A stretch of DNA of 64,000 nt from Alternaria dauci (Eukaryota > Ascomycota > Dothideomycetes > Pleosporales > Pleosporaceae). A program made the position numbers and the translations under genes. The stretch's first letter is position 1; every line of letters begins with the position of its first letter. Below the pieces are notes generated by a model that searched no databases, was not told the DNA's origin, and saw only the letters and a program-made list of their open reading frames with translations. Positions 48,630 through 58,016 of this stretch are shown piece after piece. The DNA lies in assembly GCF_042100115.1 (NCBI RefSeq), contig NC_091273.1, positions 3,100,001 through 3,164,000 on the forward strand. Reading direction: 5' to 3'.

Positions 48630-48900
48630 TCTTTCGTGTGCTGCACCGTAGTATCGTAGCCGCAAGTTGAACATCGAAATCGTGATATTGATGTTCTCTC
48701 CGAGCACCTTAGAAAAGTCATCCGTCGGAGGTCGTTATTGTTTGCATAGTTCCTCCATCACGTGTTCCCCCTGCTAGTCTTCCGCAGCGATCAATGAGAG
48801 CACAGGTAGTGGTCTAAGTAATACCAAAGAATGAGCATTAGAAGTATTCGCGCTCGGAATCCGACATGGCTAGACCGCCGCCCGCTCTGGAAATAGAGAA

Positions 48901-49104
48901 TCAGTGTTGCCGAAGAGCTTCAGTTGTGTCGGATTCGTCCTCGCTTAGTGAGAGTCGTCTTTCCTTTTGGTTTTTTCGTGGTAGGTCGTCCGGATGCGGG
49001 TTTCCCTCGTGGTGGCCATCGTCGCGTGCCCGACTCCAGAGTACCATGAAAAAGAGAAACCCGAGAAGTACGGCAATGACTGTAGGTGCGGCGGGATGAC
49101 GCAT
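48901..49104 (-). CDS. Possible small single-span membrane protein
   Basis: 67 residues in one exon. An N-terminal hydrophobic helix (TVIAVLLGFLFFMVLW) is followed by a very polar, charged tail (RKNQKERRLSLSEDESDTTE). The composition fits a small tail-out membrane protein, and the ATG is in frame with a clean stop. There is no family match I can recall, and the opposite strand is also open over most of the length, so this is a weak call. Confidence 0.35.
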   Translation of the reverse strand: MRHPAAPTVIAVLLGFLFFMVLWSRARDDGHHEGNPHPDDLPRKNQKERRLSLSEDESDTTEALRQH

Positions 49105-49607
49105 TTTAGCTCCAATTCTGGCCTATCCCTTGTGACGAGTCTCGCTTCCGAATCTAGACTTTGATTGTTCTGGTCCTTGTCGGGTAGCTCGAAAGGACGA
49201 TGTATCTCTTCTCTTCTCGTTTTCTGGGATGTCCACTAACAGCCACTTCACGCGGTGCGCACAACGGCAATCACGATTCAGCCCCTTGGATCTCTCTCGT
49301 AAACCACACAACGATATCCGCCCTTCTCGAATCGACGGAAGACCACCTCAGACGCCAGTCTCAAGACTCTTGTACAGCGTGATGATCCAGTAACATGCCC
49401 CGATCACGGGGATCTTCACGGCCGCGCTTACATAATGCATCAACGCTATCCTCGCAAGCTTGAGCAAAGAGGTCTGTGCACCAGAAATAATCCAAGGCTG
49501 GGTGTGGCTGGGAAATGAGAGGATCTCAGCTGCGCGCAATCGTGCTGCAATCGACGCCTGCAGCAAACCTACCAGATTGGGAAGGTACATGAAACGTGGG
49601 AAGCTCG

Positions 49608-49976
49608 TCAGTGCATCAGGGGCACGCTTGAGCTGACCCTCGCTTGTGATTCGGCTGGCGTCGGACAGGGGTCAGTCCAGTCGAACCGAAGGTCAGCACA
49701 GTCGAACTCAATCAAATCGAAGGTCAGCCCAGACAAATTGAAGGTCAGCTCAGTCCAACTGAAGGTCAGCACCGTCACATCGAAGGTCGGCTCAGTCGAA
49801 CCAAAGGTTATCTCTGTCAAATCGAATATCAGCTCTGTCCAACCGAACGTCAGCTCAACTGAGCAACTACTCTTGTAACCGACGAGGGGTAGACATGCCC
49901 AAATAATGTATAGATATCCTACCTTGGCCTGAATTCCTCTTACAGTCAGCCTCGTACCCCAAGTGTTGGTGGTCAT
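49608..49976 (-). CDS. Possible heptapeptide-repeat protein encoded over the minisatellite
   Basis: A 122-codon ATG-to-stop frame. After an N-terminal part with a hydrophobic stretch (GYLYIIWACLPLVGY), the tandem array gives about seven repeats of the type T-F-x-x-T-E-L (LTFGWTE, LIFDLTE, ITFGSTE, PTFDVTV, LTFSWTE, LTFNLSG, LTFDLIE). A 21-base period keeps any frame that lacks a stop open, so the frame may be a by-product of the repeat. There is no family I recognise and no splice or promoter evidence. Confidence 0.25.
   Translation of the reverse strand: MTTNTWGTRLTVRGIQAKVGYLYIIWACLPLVGYKSSCSVELTFGWTELIFDLTEITFGSTEPTFDVTVLTFSWTELTFNLSGLTFDLIEFDCADLRFDWTDPCPTPAESQARVSSSVPLMH
49670..49863 (+). 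repeat. 21-bp tandem repeat (minisatellite), about nine imperfect units
   Basis: Units beginning GGTCAG or a close variant start at 49670, 49691, 49722, 49743, 49764, 49785, 49806, 49827 and 49848. All steps are 21 bases except one of 31. The consensus is close to GGTCAGCTCAGTCGAACCGAA. On the minus strand the array is open and reads as heptapeptides such as LTFSWTE. Confidence 0.85.
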
Positions 49977-50876
49977 GAGCGAAGCACGTGTTGTTACAGG
50001 TCGAACGGAACAGTCCTATTCTCTTCCAAACCCTTTTTATGCATCGACCGGTGATACATATGTATCGCCATTTGATTAGTTGTTGCGATTCTTCCTTCGT
50101 AGATAAAGTTGCCTGCTTGTTGCATGTCAAAATGTTTTTCAACCTTTTACACGACTCAACCACTATGGTCTAACCGAAATGGAAGTTCGCATATTTCCAC
50201 GCTTGTAGCTGTATCCGTGCGAAGGCGCCGAGGAAACGCGTGCGCAGGCAACAGGCCCAGGGAGTGGCGCGAACGAGACCTATCACCTAGGCAATGCTGT
50301 ATTGTTCGCGACATGCAAAGAGGGACGCAGCAATCAGGCGACTACCAAGTCCACAGGGTTGAGATAAGCTATCTTTGTAACACATTTCTGGAGTTCCTTG
50401 CAGAATGTGGTAATCGGAAAGGAATCACCCCGAGATACGACGAATGTTGAGTGGCGTTCGTGGCTCGTGCGCGGTTTAGCGTCAAACCCCGCAAAATCTT
50501 CCAGCCCGAACCTCGGGGAAGGCGTCATCGGTTTCTGCTTCTCGTATGCCTTTGCGGAGTGCCGCAATTTGTGCGGTCCACGACTCACGCGAATCTGGAG
50601 AGAACTCCGGGGCAGGTCGGGGTTCATGACACGTTACGAGACTAGGGTCACTACGGGCCGATGAATTAGGTTCTGTCCGGCATGTCGTATTCGTGGACAT
50701 TCTACGGTTAAGAACAGGAACAAAGTCAATTGAGTATGGCTCCCGGTAGGTAGCTATAGCTCGAGAGTGCCAGTTGAGTATAGCTCCCGGCTCATCATAT
50801 TGCTATATCACCAAGGTATGCAATCCTATGTTTATAGGAAGACATCTGCATCGCTTTCATCCTTACATCTTTCATC

Positions 50877-53099
50877 ATGCGGTCCTACCGCCTGCCTATA
50901 TGTGCATGGAGTCTGTGGTCGGCAGTTTCTGCCCAGACTTCTTCTTCAGGAGCCCAAGTTCAAGCAGCACTGGAAAGCCTCACGATTACAAACGTCGACG
51001 ATGTTCGCGGTAATCTCCATCTACCGAGCGCATCCGAGAAGTACAACATTAGCTGGATGAGCAACAACCCTTCGGTAATATCTGCGGACGGCATTGTGCA
51101 ACGACAAGACACCGACACCGTTGTCAACCTTACAGCAATCATTGACCACGAAGGAACAACTTCGAATCGCACCTTCAGTGCCAACGTCCGACAAGCTGTC
51201 AAACTCGAGCCTTTCGAGGGCTATGCATTCACGTACTTCACAAATAATACGTTGGCGGGTGAGAAGATCTACCTAGCAGCTAGTGAGGGCAACAATGCAT
51301 TGGACTGGACAGAACTCAACAACGGACAGCCAATTCTCGCCTCCTCCGAAGGCACAAAGGGACTGCGTGATCCCTTTGTGATCCGCTCGCCGGAAGGTGA
51401 CAGGTTTTATCTACTCGCTACTGACTTGTCAATTGGATCTGGCACTTCCTGGGGAGATGCTGTCCGTATAGGGAGCTTGTACTTGGAAATCTGGGAATCG
51501 AGCGATCTCAAGACATGGTCGCAGCAACGACACGTCAAGGTTTCGCCCCAAACTGCTGGAAACACATGGGCACCTGAAGCCTATTACGATACCGACCTCG
51601 GATCGTATGTGGTTTTCTGGGCATCGTCTCTATACGAAGAGAGCGACACGGACCGCACAGGAGCGACCTACCACCGCATGCTGTATGCGACTACACGAGA
51701 CTTTTTCACGTTCAGCGAACCCGAGATTTGGCAGGATGCGAAGATGTCACGAATTGACACTACAGTCATCCAGGAGGGCGCCACATTCTATCGATTTACC
51801 AAAGACGAAGGTGGTACAGGTACCAACTGCACCGACATCATCCAAGAGCGTTCAGACACCCTTCTTGCTCCTGTTGAATCATGGTCTCAGGTTGCCGCAT
51901 GCATTGGCCGCAATGCTGGCACAAGCAATGTTGAAGGACCAACCGTCTTTAAATCCAATCCAGGCGACGTCAATGGCGAGAAGTACTATCTTTTCGTCGA
52001 TGAGTACACTGGACGTGGGTATATCCCACTAGAGACAGATGACATTTCCAAGCCTGACTGGAAAGTTTCCAGCTCTTACAAACTACCAACCAGCCCACGT
52101 CACGGCACCGTGGTCCCCGTGACCGCACGAGAGCTTGCTGGTCTAACTGGAAAGACAGGCAGCCCTGTACTTCCCGGTCTGTATGCGGATCCAAACATCG
52201 CCGTTTTTGGTAACAACTACTACATCTATGCGACAACTGATGGCTTTCCCGGCTGGGGCGGCAACGTCTTCTATGTATGGAAGTCTCCTGATCTCGTGTC
52301 TTGGACACGATCAGCTGAGCCCTTCTTGACCCTCAATGGGACGAGCGGCAACGTACCCTGGGCGACTGGAAATGCCTGGGCTCCGGCTATCATCGAAAGG
52401 GACGGCAAGTACTACTTCTACTTCAGCGGCAACAACCCAGAGTACGATCGCAAGACCATTGGTGTTGCTGTTGCAGACTCACCCGAAGGGCCGTTCACTG
52501 CCCAACCGAAAGCCATGATCTTGAACATTGGAGACTCTTCCAACGGGAACATCACTACGGGTCAAGCAATCGATCCTGCTGTCTTTCAAGATCCAACTAC
52601 TGGCAAGTACTACATCTTCTGGGGCAACGGAGGGTCAGATATCACGCCTGCAATCTATGCTGAGCTCACCAACGATATGCTCTCGCTGAAGAATGGCACC
52701 ACCCGTGTCATTACTGGCCTTCCCGAGTTTCGTGAGGGCATCTTCATGAACTACCGCAAGGGCCTCTTTCATCTTACCTACTCCATCGATGATACAGGTT
52801 CAGAGAACTACCGAGTAGGATATGCGACATCTACGAGTGTCCACGGTCCATGGACATACCACGGCCTCATACTCCAGAAGGATCCATCGCTTGACATTCT
52901 CGCTACTGGACATAGTTCCATCATCAACGTACCGAACACGGACGACTGGTACATCGCGTACCATCGATTCGCTATTCCCAACGGGAACGGCACGAACAGG
53001 GAGACCACCATTGATCGGGTGTACTTTGATGATCAGGGCTTGATCAAACCTGTTGTGCCTACACTGGAAAGTGTACCAGCGCAGACGATTCCTGCATAG
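50877..53099 (+). CDS. Secreted GH43-family protein with two beta-propellers
   Basis: Single-exon glycosidase of 740 residues with an N-terminal signal peptide (MRSYRLPICAWSLWSAVSA). Residues about 25-110 form an Ig-like module (YNISWMSNNPSVISADG, TSNRTFSANV). Two GH43-like five-bladed propellers follow. The second has a full catalytic set: Asp in GLYADPNIAVF (base), Asp in AIDPAVFQD (pKa modulator), Glu in LPEFREGIFMNY (acid). The first has matching positions in GLRDPFVIRSPEG, NTWAPEAYYD and VEGPTVFKSN and may be a second domain or a decayed one. GH43 enzymes are beta-xylosidases, alpha-L-arabinofuranosidases and arabinanases that trim plant hemicellulose; the exact substrate is not readable. 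It is intronless, whereas many neighbours carry introns. Confidence 0.9.
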   Translation: MRSYRLPICAWSLWSAVSAQTSSSGAQVQAALESLTITNVDDVRGNLHLPSASEKYNISWMSNNPSVISADGIVQRQDTDTVVNLTAIIDHEGTTSNRTFSANVRQAVKLEPFEGYAFTYFTNNTLAGEKIYLAASEGNNALDWTELNNGQPILASSEGTKGLRDPFVIRSPEGDRFYLLATDLSIGSGTSWGDAVRIGSLYLEIWESSDLKTWSQQRHVKVSPQTAGNTWAPEAYYDTDLGSYVVFWASSLYEESDTDRTGATYHRMLYATTRDFFTFSEPEIWQDAKMSRIDTTVIQEGATFYRFTKDEGGTGTNCTDIIQERSDTLLAPVESWSQVAACIGRNAGTSNVEGPTVFKSNPGDVNGEKYYLFVDEYTGRGYIPLETDDISKPDWKVSSSYKLPTSPRHGTVVPVTARELAGLTGKTGSPVLPGLYADPNIAVFGNNYYIYATTDGFPGWGGNVFYVWKSPDLVSWTRSAEPFLTLNGTSGNVPWATGNAWAPAIIERDGKYYFYFSGNNPEYDRKTIGVAVADSPEGPFTAQPKAMILNIGDSSNGNITTGQAIDPAVFQDPTTGKYYIFWGNGGSDITPAIYAELTNDMLSLKNGTTRVITGLPEFREGIFMNYRKGLFHLTYSIDDTGSENYRVGYATSTSVHGPWTYHGLILQKDPSLDILATGHSSIINVPNTDDWYIAYHRFAIPNGNGTNRETTIDRVYFDDQGLIKPVVPTLESVPAQTIPA

Positions 53100-53235
53100 T
53101 CATTGGTCACACAACAGTGAATGTCGGGATGAAGTCCATACGCTAGATTTAATTCAATGATATATTTTCTTAGCATTTGTAACGCCTTTGTGGCCAAAGA
53201 AATGTCTATACTATCGTTTTCTATGCCCAATTTAC

Positions 53236-53779
53236 TCAGAATCCCATTCCCCTTCTTCTGTTGAAGCTCTTCGACATACTTCTGCTCTCTAAACCCATGC
53301 CGACACCACCCATGACCTTCAAAGCCTTCTTGCGACCAATCAGCAACTCTTCCAATATCAAACTCACTTCCTCCATCTTCGAACGTGAAGATACAAAGTC
53401 AGCGCATGTCTCACATCAATCTCGTACAGCCAAAACTTACTTGCTCCCTGAAGTCCTCCATCGCTTTGCCCAAGCGCACGCCCTCTTCCCACATATCGGT
53501 AAGATGGCTTTCGCTCAAGTCATCGGGTGTAATCGTCTCAAGTGGTTTGACGACGGTGGTGAGATGGGCTAGATTTGCAGAGACGATGACGGCGCGGCGG
53601 TTTAGAGCACTGACCCTGGAGGGCAGGTCGACTGGGGAGTGCATAGCAGAAGGAACGGGGAGGTCTTCATAAGAAGGGATGGGCGTGAGTTCAGATTGGT
53701 ACATGTAGCCATGATCCCAGGAGTAGTTCTGCTGGCGACGCCGAAGATGACGCGGGGATGGAGATGATGGGCCGAACAT
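53236..53779 (-). CDS. Small helical protein of unknown function
   Basis: 159 residues. Exons 53779-53441 and 53376-53236 flank a 64-bp intron (GTAAGT to CGAAG) in phase 0. The N-terminal half is disordered and Pro/Ser-rich (MFGPSSPSPRHLRRRQQN). The middle is helical (VSALNRRAVIVSANLAHLTT, LTDMWEEGVRLGKAMEDFRE), and the second exon continues that helix (QMEEVSLILEELLIGRKKAL), which supports the splice. The tail is basic. I do not recognise the family; there is no signal peptide or membrane helix. It is convergent with the GH43 gene (137 bp between stops). Confidence 0.65.
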
Positions 53780-54224
53780 CTTGGGGGTGATGGTTGTTCA
53801 AGATCGCTGTGAAGAATGGTATAGGCTATCACCTCTGGACTCGAAGGAAAGGAACGAACGCTCAGGCTGAAGATTAGTACCTCAACGCGATGGGGAGCGT
53901 TTGATATATCCGATTGGAGTTGTTATTCCTGAACAGGTGATACAGTAGCGATTTCGTCGGGAAGCTGCATTAGCAAACGTTTGCGCTGATAACGGAGATG
54001 AATCGTATCACAGTCAGAAAATCTTCACTTTTGTGTGGCGATCTTGTAGCGCATATCCTAGATAAGCGATTTGTATAGGCAGTATGATTTTGGCAAATGA
54101 GTTTGCTGGTAGGCTGCAGTCACACCTGTACGGCGCATTGCTGTACTAAAAACCTTGAGATATGCTATCTAGGCGCAACTGCATTTCGAATGTGCTTCGG
54201 CAATCGTTCAGATTGTTCCGCTGT
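53780..54224. other. Intergenic, 445 bp
   Basis: Promoter side of the small helical protein gene. No other feature seen. Confidence 0.55.
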
Positions 54225-54548
54225 TTACTGCGCTTCTGGTGCGGCTGCCTGCTGTGGATATACCAATCCAACCAATACACAAGCGAGATTGAGCTTCTCA
54301 TGCCAAAGCTTGAACCCCTCCTTCACTTCTGGAATGTCCTTCAACAAACCATTGAATACTTCTGTCATCTCTTGGTTATTCGCTTCATCGGTCGGAGTGT
54401 CTATTATATTTTGGAGTTTGTTGAGCTTCGTTTGGATAGCATCAATGGTCTCGTGTAGTGTGTGGATAGCTACAACCAGGGGAGGTATATTTTTCGCGAA
54501 TCGCGATTCGAATGAGGTCATACGGGATTTGGAAGGGTGGTCTGGCAT
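54225..54548 (-). CDS. Small helical protein of unknown function
   Basis: 107 residues, one exon, ATG at 54548. It is almost all predicted helix: SFESRFAKNIPPLVVAIHTL, ETIDAIQTKLNKLQNIID and MTEVFNGLLKDIPEVKEG, with a short hydrophobic segment near the end (NLACVLVGLVY). No family recognised. The opposite strand has a longer, cysteine-rich open frame (54097-54642), as often happens antisense to helical genes. I prefer the minus strand because its composition is protein-like. A 5' exon cannot be excluded. Confidence 0.45.
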   Translation of the reverse strand: MPDHPSKSRMTSFESRFAKNIPPLVVAIHTLHETIDAIQTKLNKLQNIIDTPTDEANNQEMTEVFNGLLKDIPEVKEGFKLWHEKLNLACVLVGLVYPQQAAAPEAQ

Positions 54549-54941
54549 CGGTATCCATCCTGGTTATGTAGGGCTTGAATATACCTGCCTTCTGGTCTGG
54601 ACGGTGTGTTGTACGTCAATGAGCTGGGAAGCCATGTTATAACAGTGGTTAGCGGGAAATGCTGTCCACGAGCTCTTATCCCGTGATCAGCAATATATCA
54701 GGCGCGGTATTCCGTTTACTGGGAGATATGACCAAGACCGATGAGAAGAGCAGAATCCAGTTCAAAACCCCGCGGATCTTTTGGAGTAATCTATACGATA
54801 CTCCATGAAGCTAGTGCTCTTTCGGCCCATGATCTTAGTTCTCACTTGAACCTACTTTGATCTATTAGCTCATGATCAAAAGTCTCCAAATCTAGCAATT
54901 AGCTCAGCAAAAGATTGCTCTCTAAAACAAGTCATCTTATT
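54549..54941. other. Intergenic, 393 bp
   Basis: AT-rich stretch between two weak small genes; nothing recognised. Confidence 0.5.
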
Positions 54942-55433
54942 CTACGTCTCTTCGTCGTGAACGGAACCTTTACCCTCGCCTTTATTGGTCGCTATGGCCT
55001 CTTGCTTTAAAGGCAAAAGTGCCGGAACGTTGTGCCGTGGTATTACAGGCGTTGAAGTTTCCCGAGAGTTCTCTTCCAGGTTCGCATCATCAAGCTGTTG
55101 CATTGCTTGTCGCTCTCCATGCTCATTCACTTGAGCCTTGACTGTTGCTTTTGCATCTCGCTTCTTCTGTTCCGCTCTCTCAGCATCTTCCGCCTTCCAT
55201 ACAGCCCTCCGCTGTAGTGCTGCACTCTTACGCGCGCCGTTGGCTACTATGCTCAGCTTGCCCATCTCCAAGTTCTCTGCTTCTGATCTGGCGTTGTCCG
55301 ATGCCATCGGAGCAGAGGAAGCCAGAACGGCTGACGCCTCGTGGGTGTTGGTCCGACTAGGGGCGGCATCTTTGACGTCAAAAAGGTTCCGGTCTTCAGT
55401 GTCTCCTTTTGGGCTTTCAGGTCTTTGAGCCAT
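54942..55433 (-). CDS. Charged, probably disordered protein of unknown function
   Basis: 163 residues from the ATG at 55433; the same frame opens at an upstream ATG at 55601 (219 residues). The sequence is rich in Ala, Glu, Lys and Ser with a helical charged segment (AVWKAEDAERAEQKKRDAKA). There is no domain. A second, overlapping minus frame from an ATG at 55501 also reads like protein (AVEKAYTNKTWLKDLKAQKE), so the true 5' end, or a frameshift, is unresolved. Confidence 0.45.
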   Translation of the reverse strand: MAQRPESPKGDTEDRNLFDVKDAAPSRTNTHEASAVLASSAPMASDNARSEAENLEMGKLSIVANGARKSAALQRRAVWKAEDAERAEQKKRDAKATVKAQVNEHGERQAMQQLDDANLEENSRETSTPVIPRHNVPALLPLKQEAIATNKGEGKGSVHDEET

Positions 55434-55724
55434 GTCTTGTTCGTGTAGGCTTTCTCCACGGCAGGCGATAAGGCGAGAGGGGGCGTGCCATAGGAGTGCA
55501 TTATGTAGTGTAAACTGGATACACTGCATCAGGTCAGGAGGAGAGATCATGTGGCGATTAATGCGGCATCTGCGTGAATCTGGCTCGTGACGCTCAAGCA
55601 TTCAAGTTGTCTGATATATGCGATAATAATAATATTTCGACATACCTGATGTCCATGTACATTAACATCCCTTGCATAGCAGCTTCCTTCATCTTCATTA
55701 TGCTTCCCTTATGTTCTTCGGCGC

Positions 55725-56633
55725 CTACGTAGCCCTCGGTCTCTCCCAAGCCTGTCCATCACTCATCTCGATACCTCCTGCCACACCCGCCTGCCCAAGC
55801 TTCTCAGCGTTCCATCCATCTTCGGGTGGGATCGGGCTTCGAACCTCTTTCTCTCTTCCCAGGCCCTCGACGCCCACAGGCCCGTCGCCCCAAATCAAAT
55901 ACTGTGCTGCAAGGCCCAAATCACAGCATGCCTGGAAGATACCACAAGCCTTGAAAGCCCAGGGCACTTCACCATTGCTACTAGCAAAGAAGAACCACAT
56001 CTTGAACGTATCACCAATAACCCAGTTGACAATAACGCTCGGCCGGAAGCCTTTGCAGCCGCGTCTCTGGTAATTAGCCAGGAGCTGCGGGAGCGGAAGC
56101 GTAGCCTCGATGGTCAAGGCGATCATACCCAGCAGATCGGTATACGAGACGAAGATGCTTGTCGAGGACATGACCAAGTGCAGCACCAGCAGCACGCCGG
56201 TAAAGTACGTGATGAATGTCCAGTAGGGCCTCGGCGCCCTCCATTGCCAAAAGTCGTACGGGCGGTTCGAGACATCTTTGTGCTGGAAGGGGAGGTGTGA
56301 GGGCGGCGGTCGGTTGGTAAGCGCGACGTGGAGGAGGAGCAGGTGGACGCAGATCATGAGGAGGGCTTGGACGAGCAGCGAAGTGCTGAAGTGGGCGCCG
56401 AACCAGTAGTAGACCTTGAGGATGCTGGCGACGAGCATGATGAGCGGTATGTCGAGGGAGAAGCCGGCGGAGCTGCGGGCTCGGTGCATGCTGTAGATTT
56501 GGTCGCCATAGCTGGTGATGGGACTTGTTGCTATGCTGCGAGGTATGCGTTAGGAGCAGGAGCGTGCTGACGGGAGGTGGGACGCGTACAAGACGGGGGC
56601 AATGTTCTTTACAATGGCGCTGATGAAGAACAT
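55725..56633 (-). CDS. PQ-loop repeat membrane protein (SLC66A2/PQLC1-like)
   Basis: Seven-helix membrane protein of 284 residues from the PQ-loop family; relatives sit in Golgi/endosome membranes, and yeast Any1 affects phospholipid flipping. Exons 56633-56590 and 56535-55725 flank a 54-bp intron (GTACGC to TCGCAG). The first loop is SPITSYGDQIYSMHRARSSA (the PQ pair itself is not kept), followed by GFSLDIPLIMLVASILKVYY. The second loop is PLPQLLANYQRRGCKGF with an intact PQ. QALLMICVHLLLLHVAL, FWQWRAPRPYWTFITYF and VNWVIGDTFKMWFFF match the family. The frame continues upstream of the ATG with no further ATG until a stop, so the start is the only one available, but a missed first exon is possible. 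Confidence 0.85.
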
Positions 56634-57075
56634 GGCGATGGTCGTGTGCTTGGCCAGGCGGTACGCTTCGGAACGCCGGTGGAGCTGTCGGAATCCTTCG
56701 AGGTCCCCTAAATGCTCCTTTGACAACGCTGCAGTGACCGACGACTATGGATGCAACACACACGCGACCTCGGGACCGTTTGGCGCAAATGGTCAGGGTG
56801 TGAGGCTGGGACAGAAACAACACCCGCGGACAAAAAGGAGGGTACCGCAATCTCCGCTAATTTAGTGGCCGCCGGCGGCTGTAGGGTAGGTGGGGCTGAC
56901 CGATAAGCGTTATCGCGCATATGCGTCATTGCTGTCTACTTCAGGCGTACTCACGTATCTTTCTTTCCATCTGGTCCGCAGAATTGGATCGTCCATGGAC
57001 GCTATAAACCTCTACCACTACCAGCACCCCAAGCCCCAGCCTTTGCGTACTCCCATTGACCGCCAAACCACTGCA
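56634..57075. promoter_or_regulatory. Divergent region between PQ-loop and AIG2-like genes
   Basis: 442 bases holding both promoters. The AIG2-like gene has a TATAAA at 57003-57008. Confidence 0.5.
57003..57008 (+). promoter_or_regulatory. TATA box of the AIG2-like gene
   Basis: TATAAA 68 bases upstream of the ATG at 57076. Its position argues against the in-frame ATG at 56998 as the start. Confidence 0.45.
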
Positions 57076-57792
57076 ATGTCACATACAGCATTCTTCTACG
57101 GAACCTTGATGGCACCGCCCGTCCTACACCGCGTAATATGGGGCTCGCAAACACCGCCTACACCCGCACACGCCTCTCTCCTTCACATACGCCCAGCAAT
57201 CCTTCACGCGCACCGACGCCACAAAGTGAAACAAGCAGACTACCCTGCCATCCTCCCCGTCGATGGCCCCTCGTCCGTCCGCGGAACTCTGGTACAAGGC
57301 CTCACAGACGGCGACATCTGGCGACTCGACATCTTCGAGGGCTCGGAATATCAGCGTCAGAAGGTAAAAGTCAAAGTCCTGCAAGGCAGCAACACGGAAG
57401 AAGGCATGGGCGACCTATCACAAAAGGAACAAGACAACGTCGAAGTCGAGGAAGTCGAGGCAGAAACGTATATATGGATAGCAGGCGCACATAGGCTCGA
57501 ATCAGAAGAATGGGACTTTGCAGAGTTTATTAGAGATAAGATGAAGCGCTGGGTGGGCAGAGAAGCAGCCGAGACGGATGAGGGATTTCAGGGTAGGCCT
57601 TCTACTAATGCCATTTCTCCCGAGCGAGGAGAGGGGTTGGGGGTATGCCAGCAATGCTAACTGATTGCAGAAGTCGACCATGCTGTCGCCGCCCTCGACG
57701 ACCCTACAGGCGGACGTGGCGCCAACGGATCTATATCACGGCAGTTGACCGAACAAGGTAAAGACGACACAATTCTCGAAAGTGCTGTATGA
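57076..57792 (+). CDS. AIG2 / gamma-glutamylcyclotransferase-like protein
   Basis: 238 residues. Exons 57076-57592 and 57671-57792 flank a 78-bp intron (GTAGGC to TTGCAG) with branch CTAAC; splicing replaces a short out-of-frame tail by EVDHAVAALDDPTGG. The N-terminal FFYGTLMAPPVLHRVIWG is the GGCT fold's substrate loop (YGTL). Others are QADYPAILPVDG, RGTLVQGLTDGDIWRLDIFE (with the likely catalytic Glu) and GSEYQRQKVKVKVL. The family removes gamma-glutamyl groups as 5-oxoproline or breaks isopeptides; the actual substrate is unknown. An in-frame ATG 26 codons upstream overlaps the putative TATA box, so I chose the downstream start. The acidic stretch VEVEEVEAE is an insertion. Confidence 0.87.
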
Positions 57793-58016
57793 TATTGCAT
57801 GATAACATAGTTGTACGGTCATATCGGGCGCGCCGCCACAGTTGCACCCAGTCCGCGACATGCTGTTACTCGAGAGAGCAGCCGAGCGTCGCCGACTCCT
57901 CCGCTAATCCTTGATATATACCGCCTTCACCATTCCAAGATGGTTGTAAACTTTCAGAGTAGAAAATGCGACACACCATCGCAAAATGAACGCAAGACAT
58001 GCTCTATGCCAAGAAA

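Larger units (their letters stand above)
49105..50876. other. Gene-poor 1.8 kb containing a 21-bp minisatellite
   Basis: Holds the tandem repeat at 49670-49863 and several motif-free open frames (for example an 80-codon minus frame at 49348-49590). The right end is the promoter of the GH43 gene. It could be degenerate old coding or mobile DNA; nothing identifiable. Confidence 0.5.

Noticed and set aside
49348..49590. 80-codon minus frame with a hydrophobic C-terminal segment (IPVIGACYWIITLY)
   Set aside because: ATG-to-stop but no family, no clear splice partners and little composition support; possibly a relic.
54097..54642. 181-codon plus-strand Cys-rich open frame
   Set aside because: Antisense to a helical minus-strand frame; cysteines and aromatics look like the complement of Ala/Lys/Glu-rich codons.
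56708..56929. Possible first exon of the PQ-loop gene
   Set aside because: The 73-codon frame ends at a TAG acceptor-like site but has no matching donor and reads unlike the family N-terminus.
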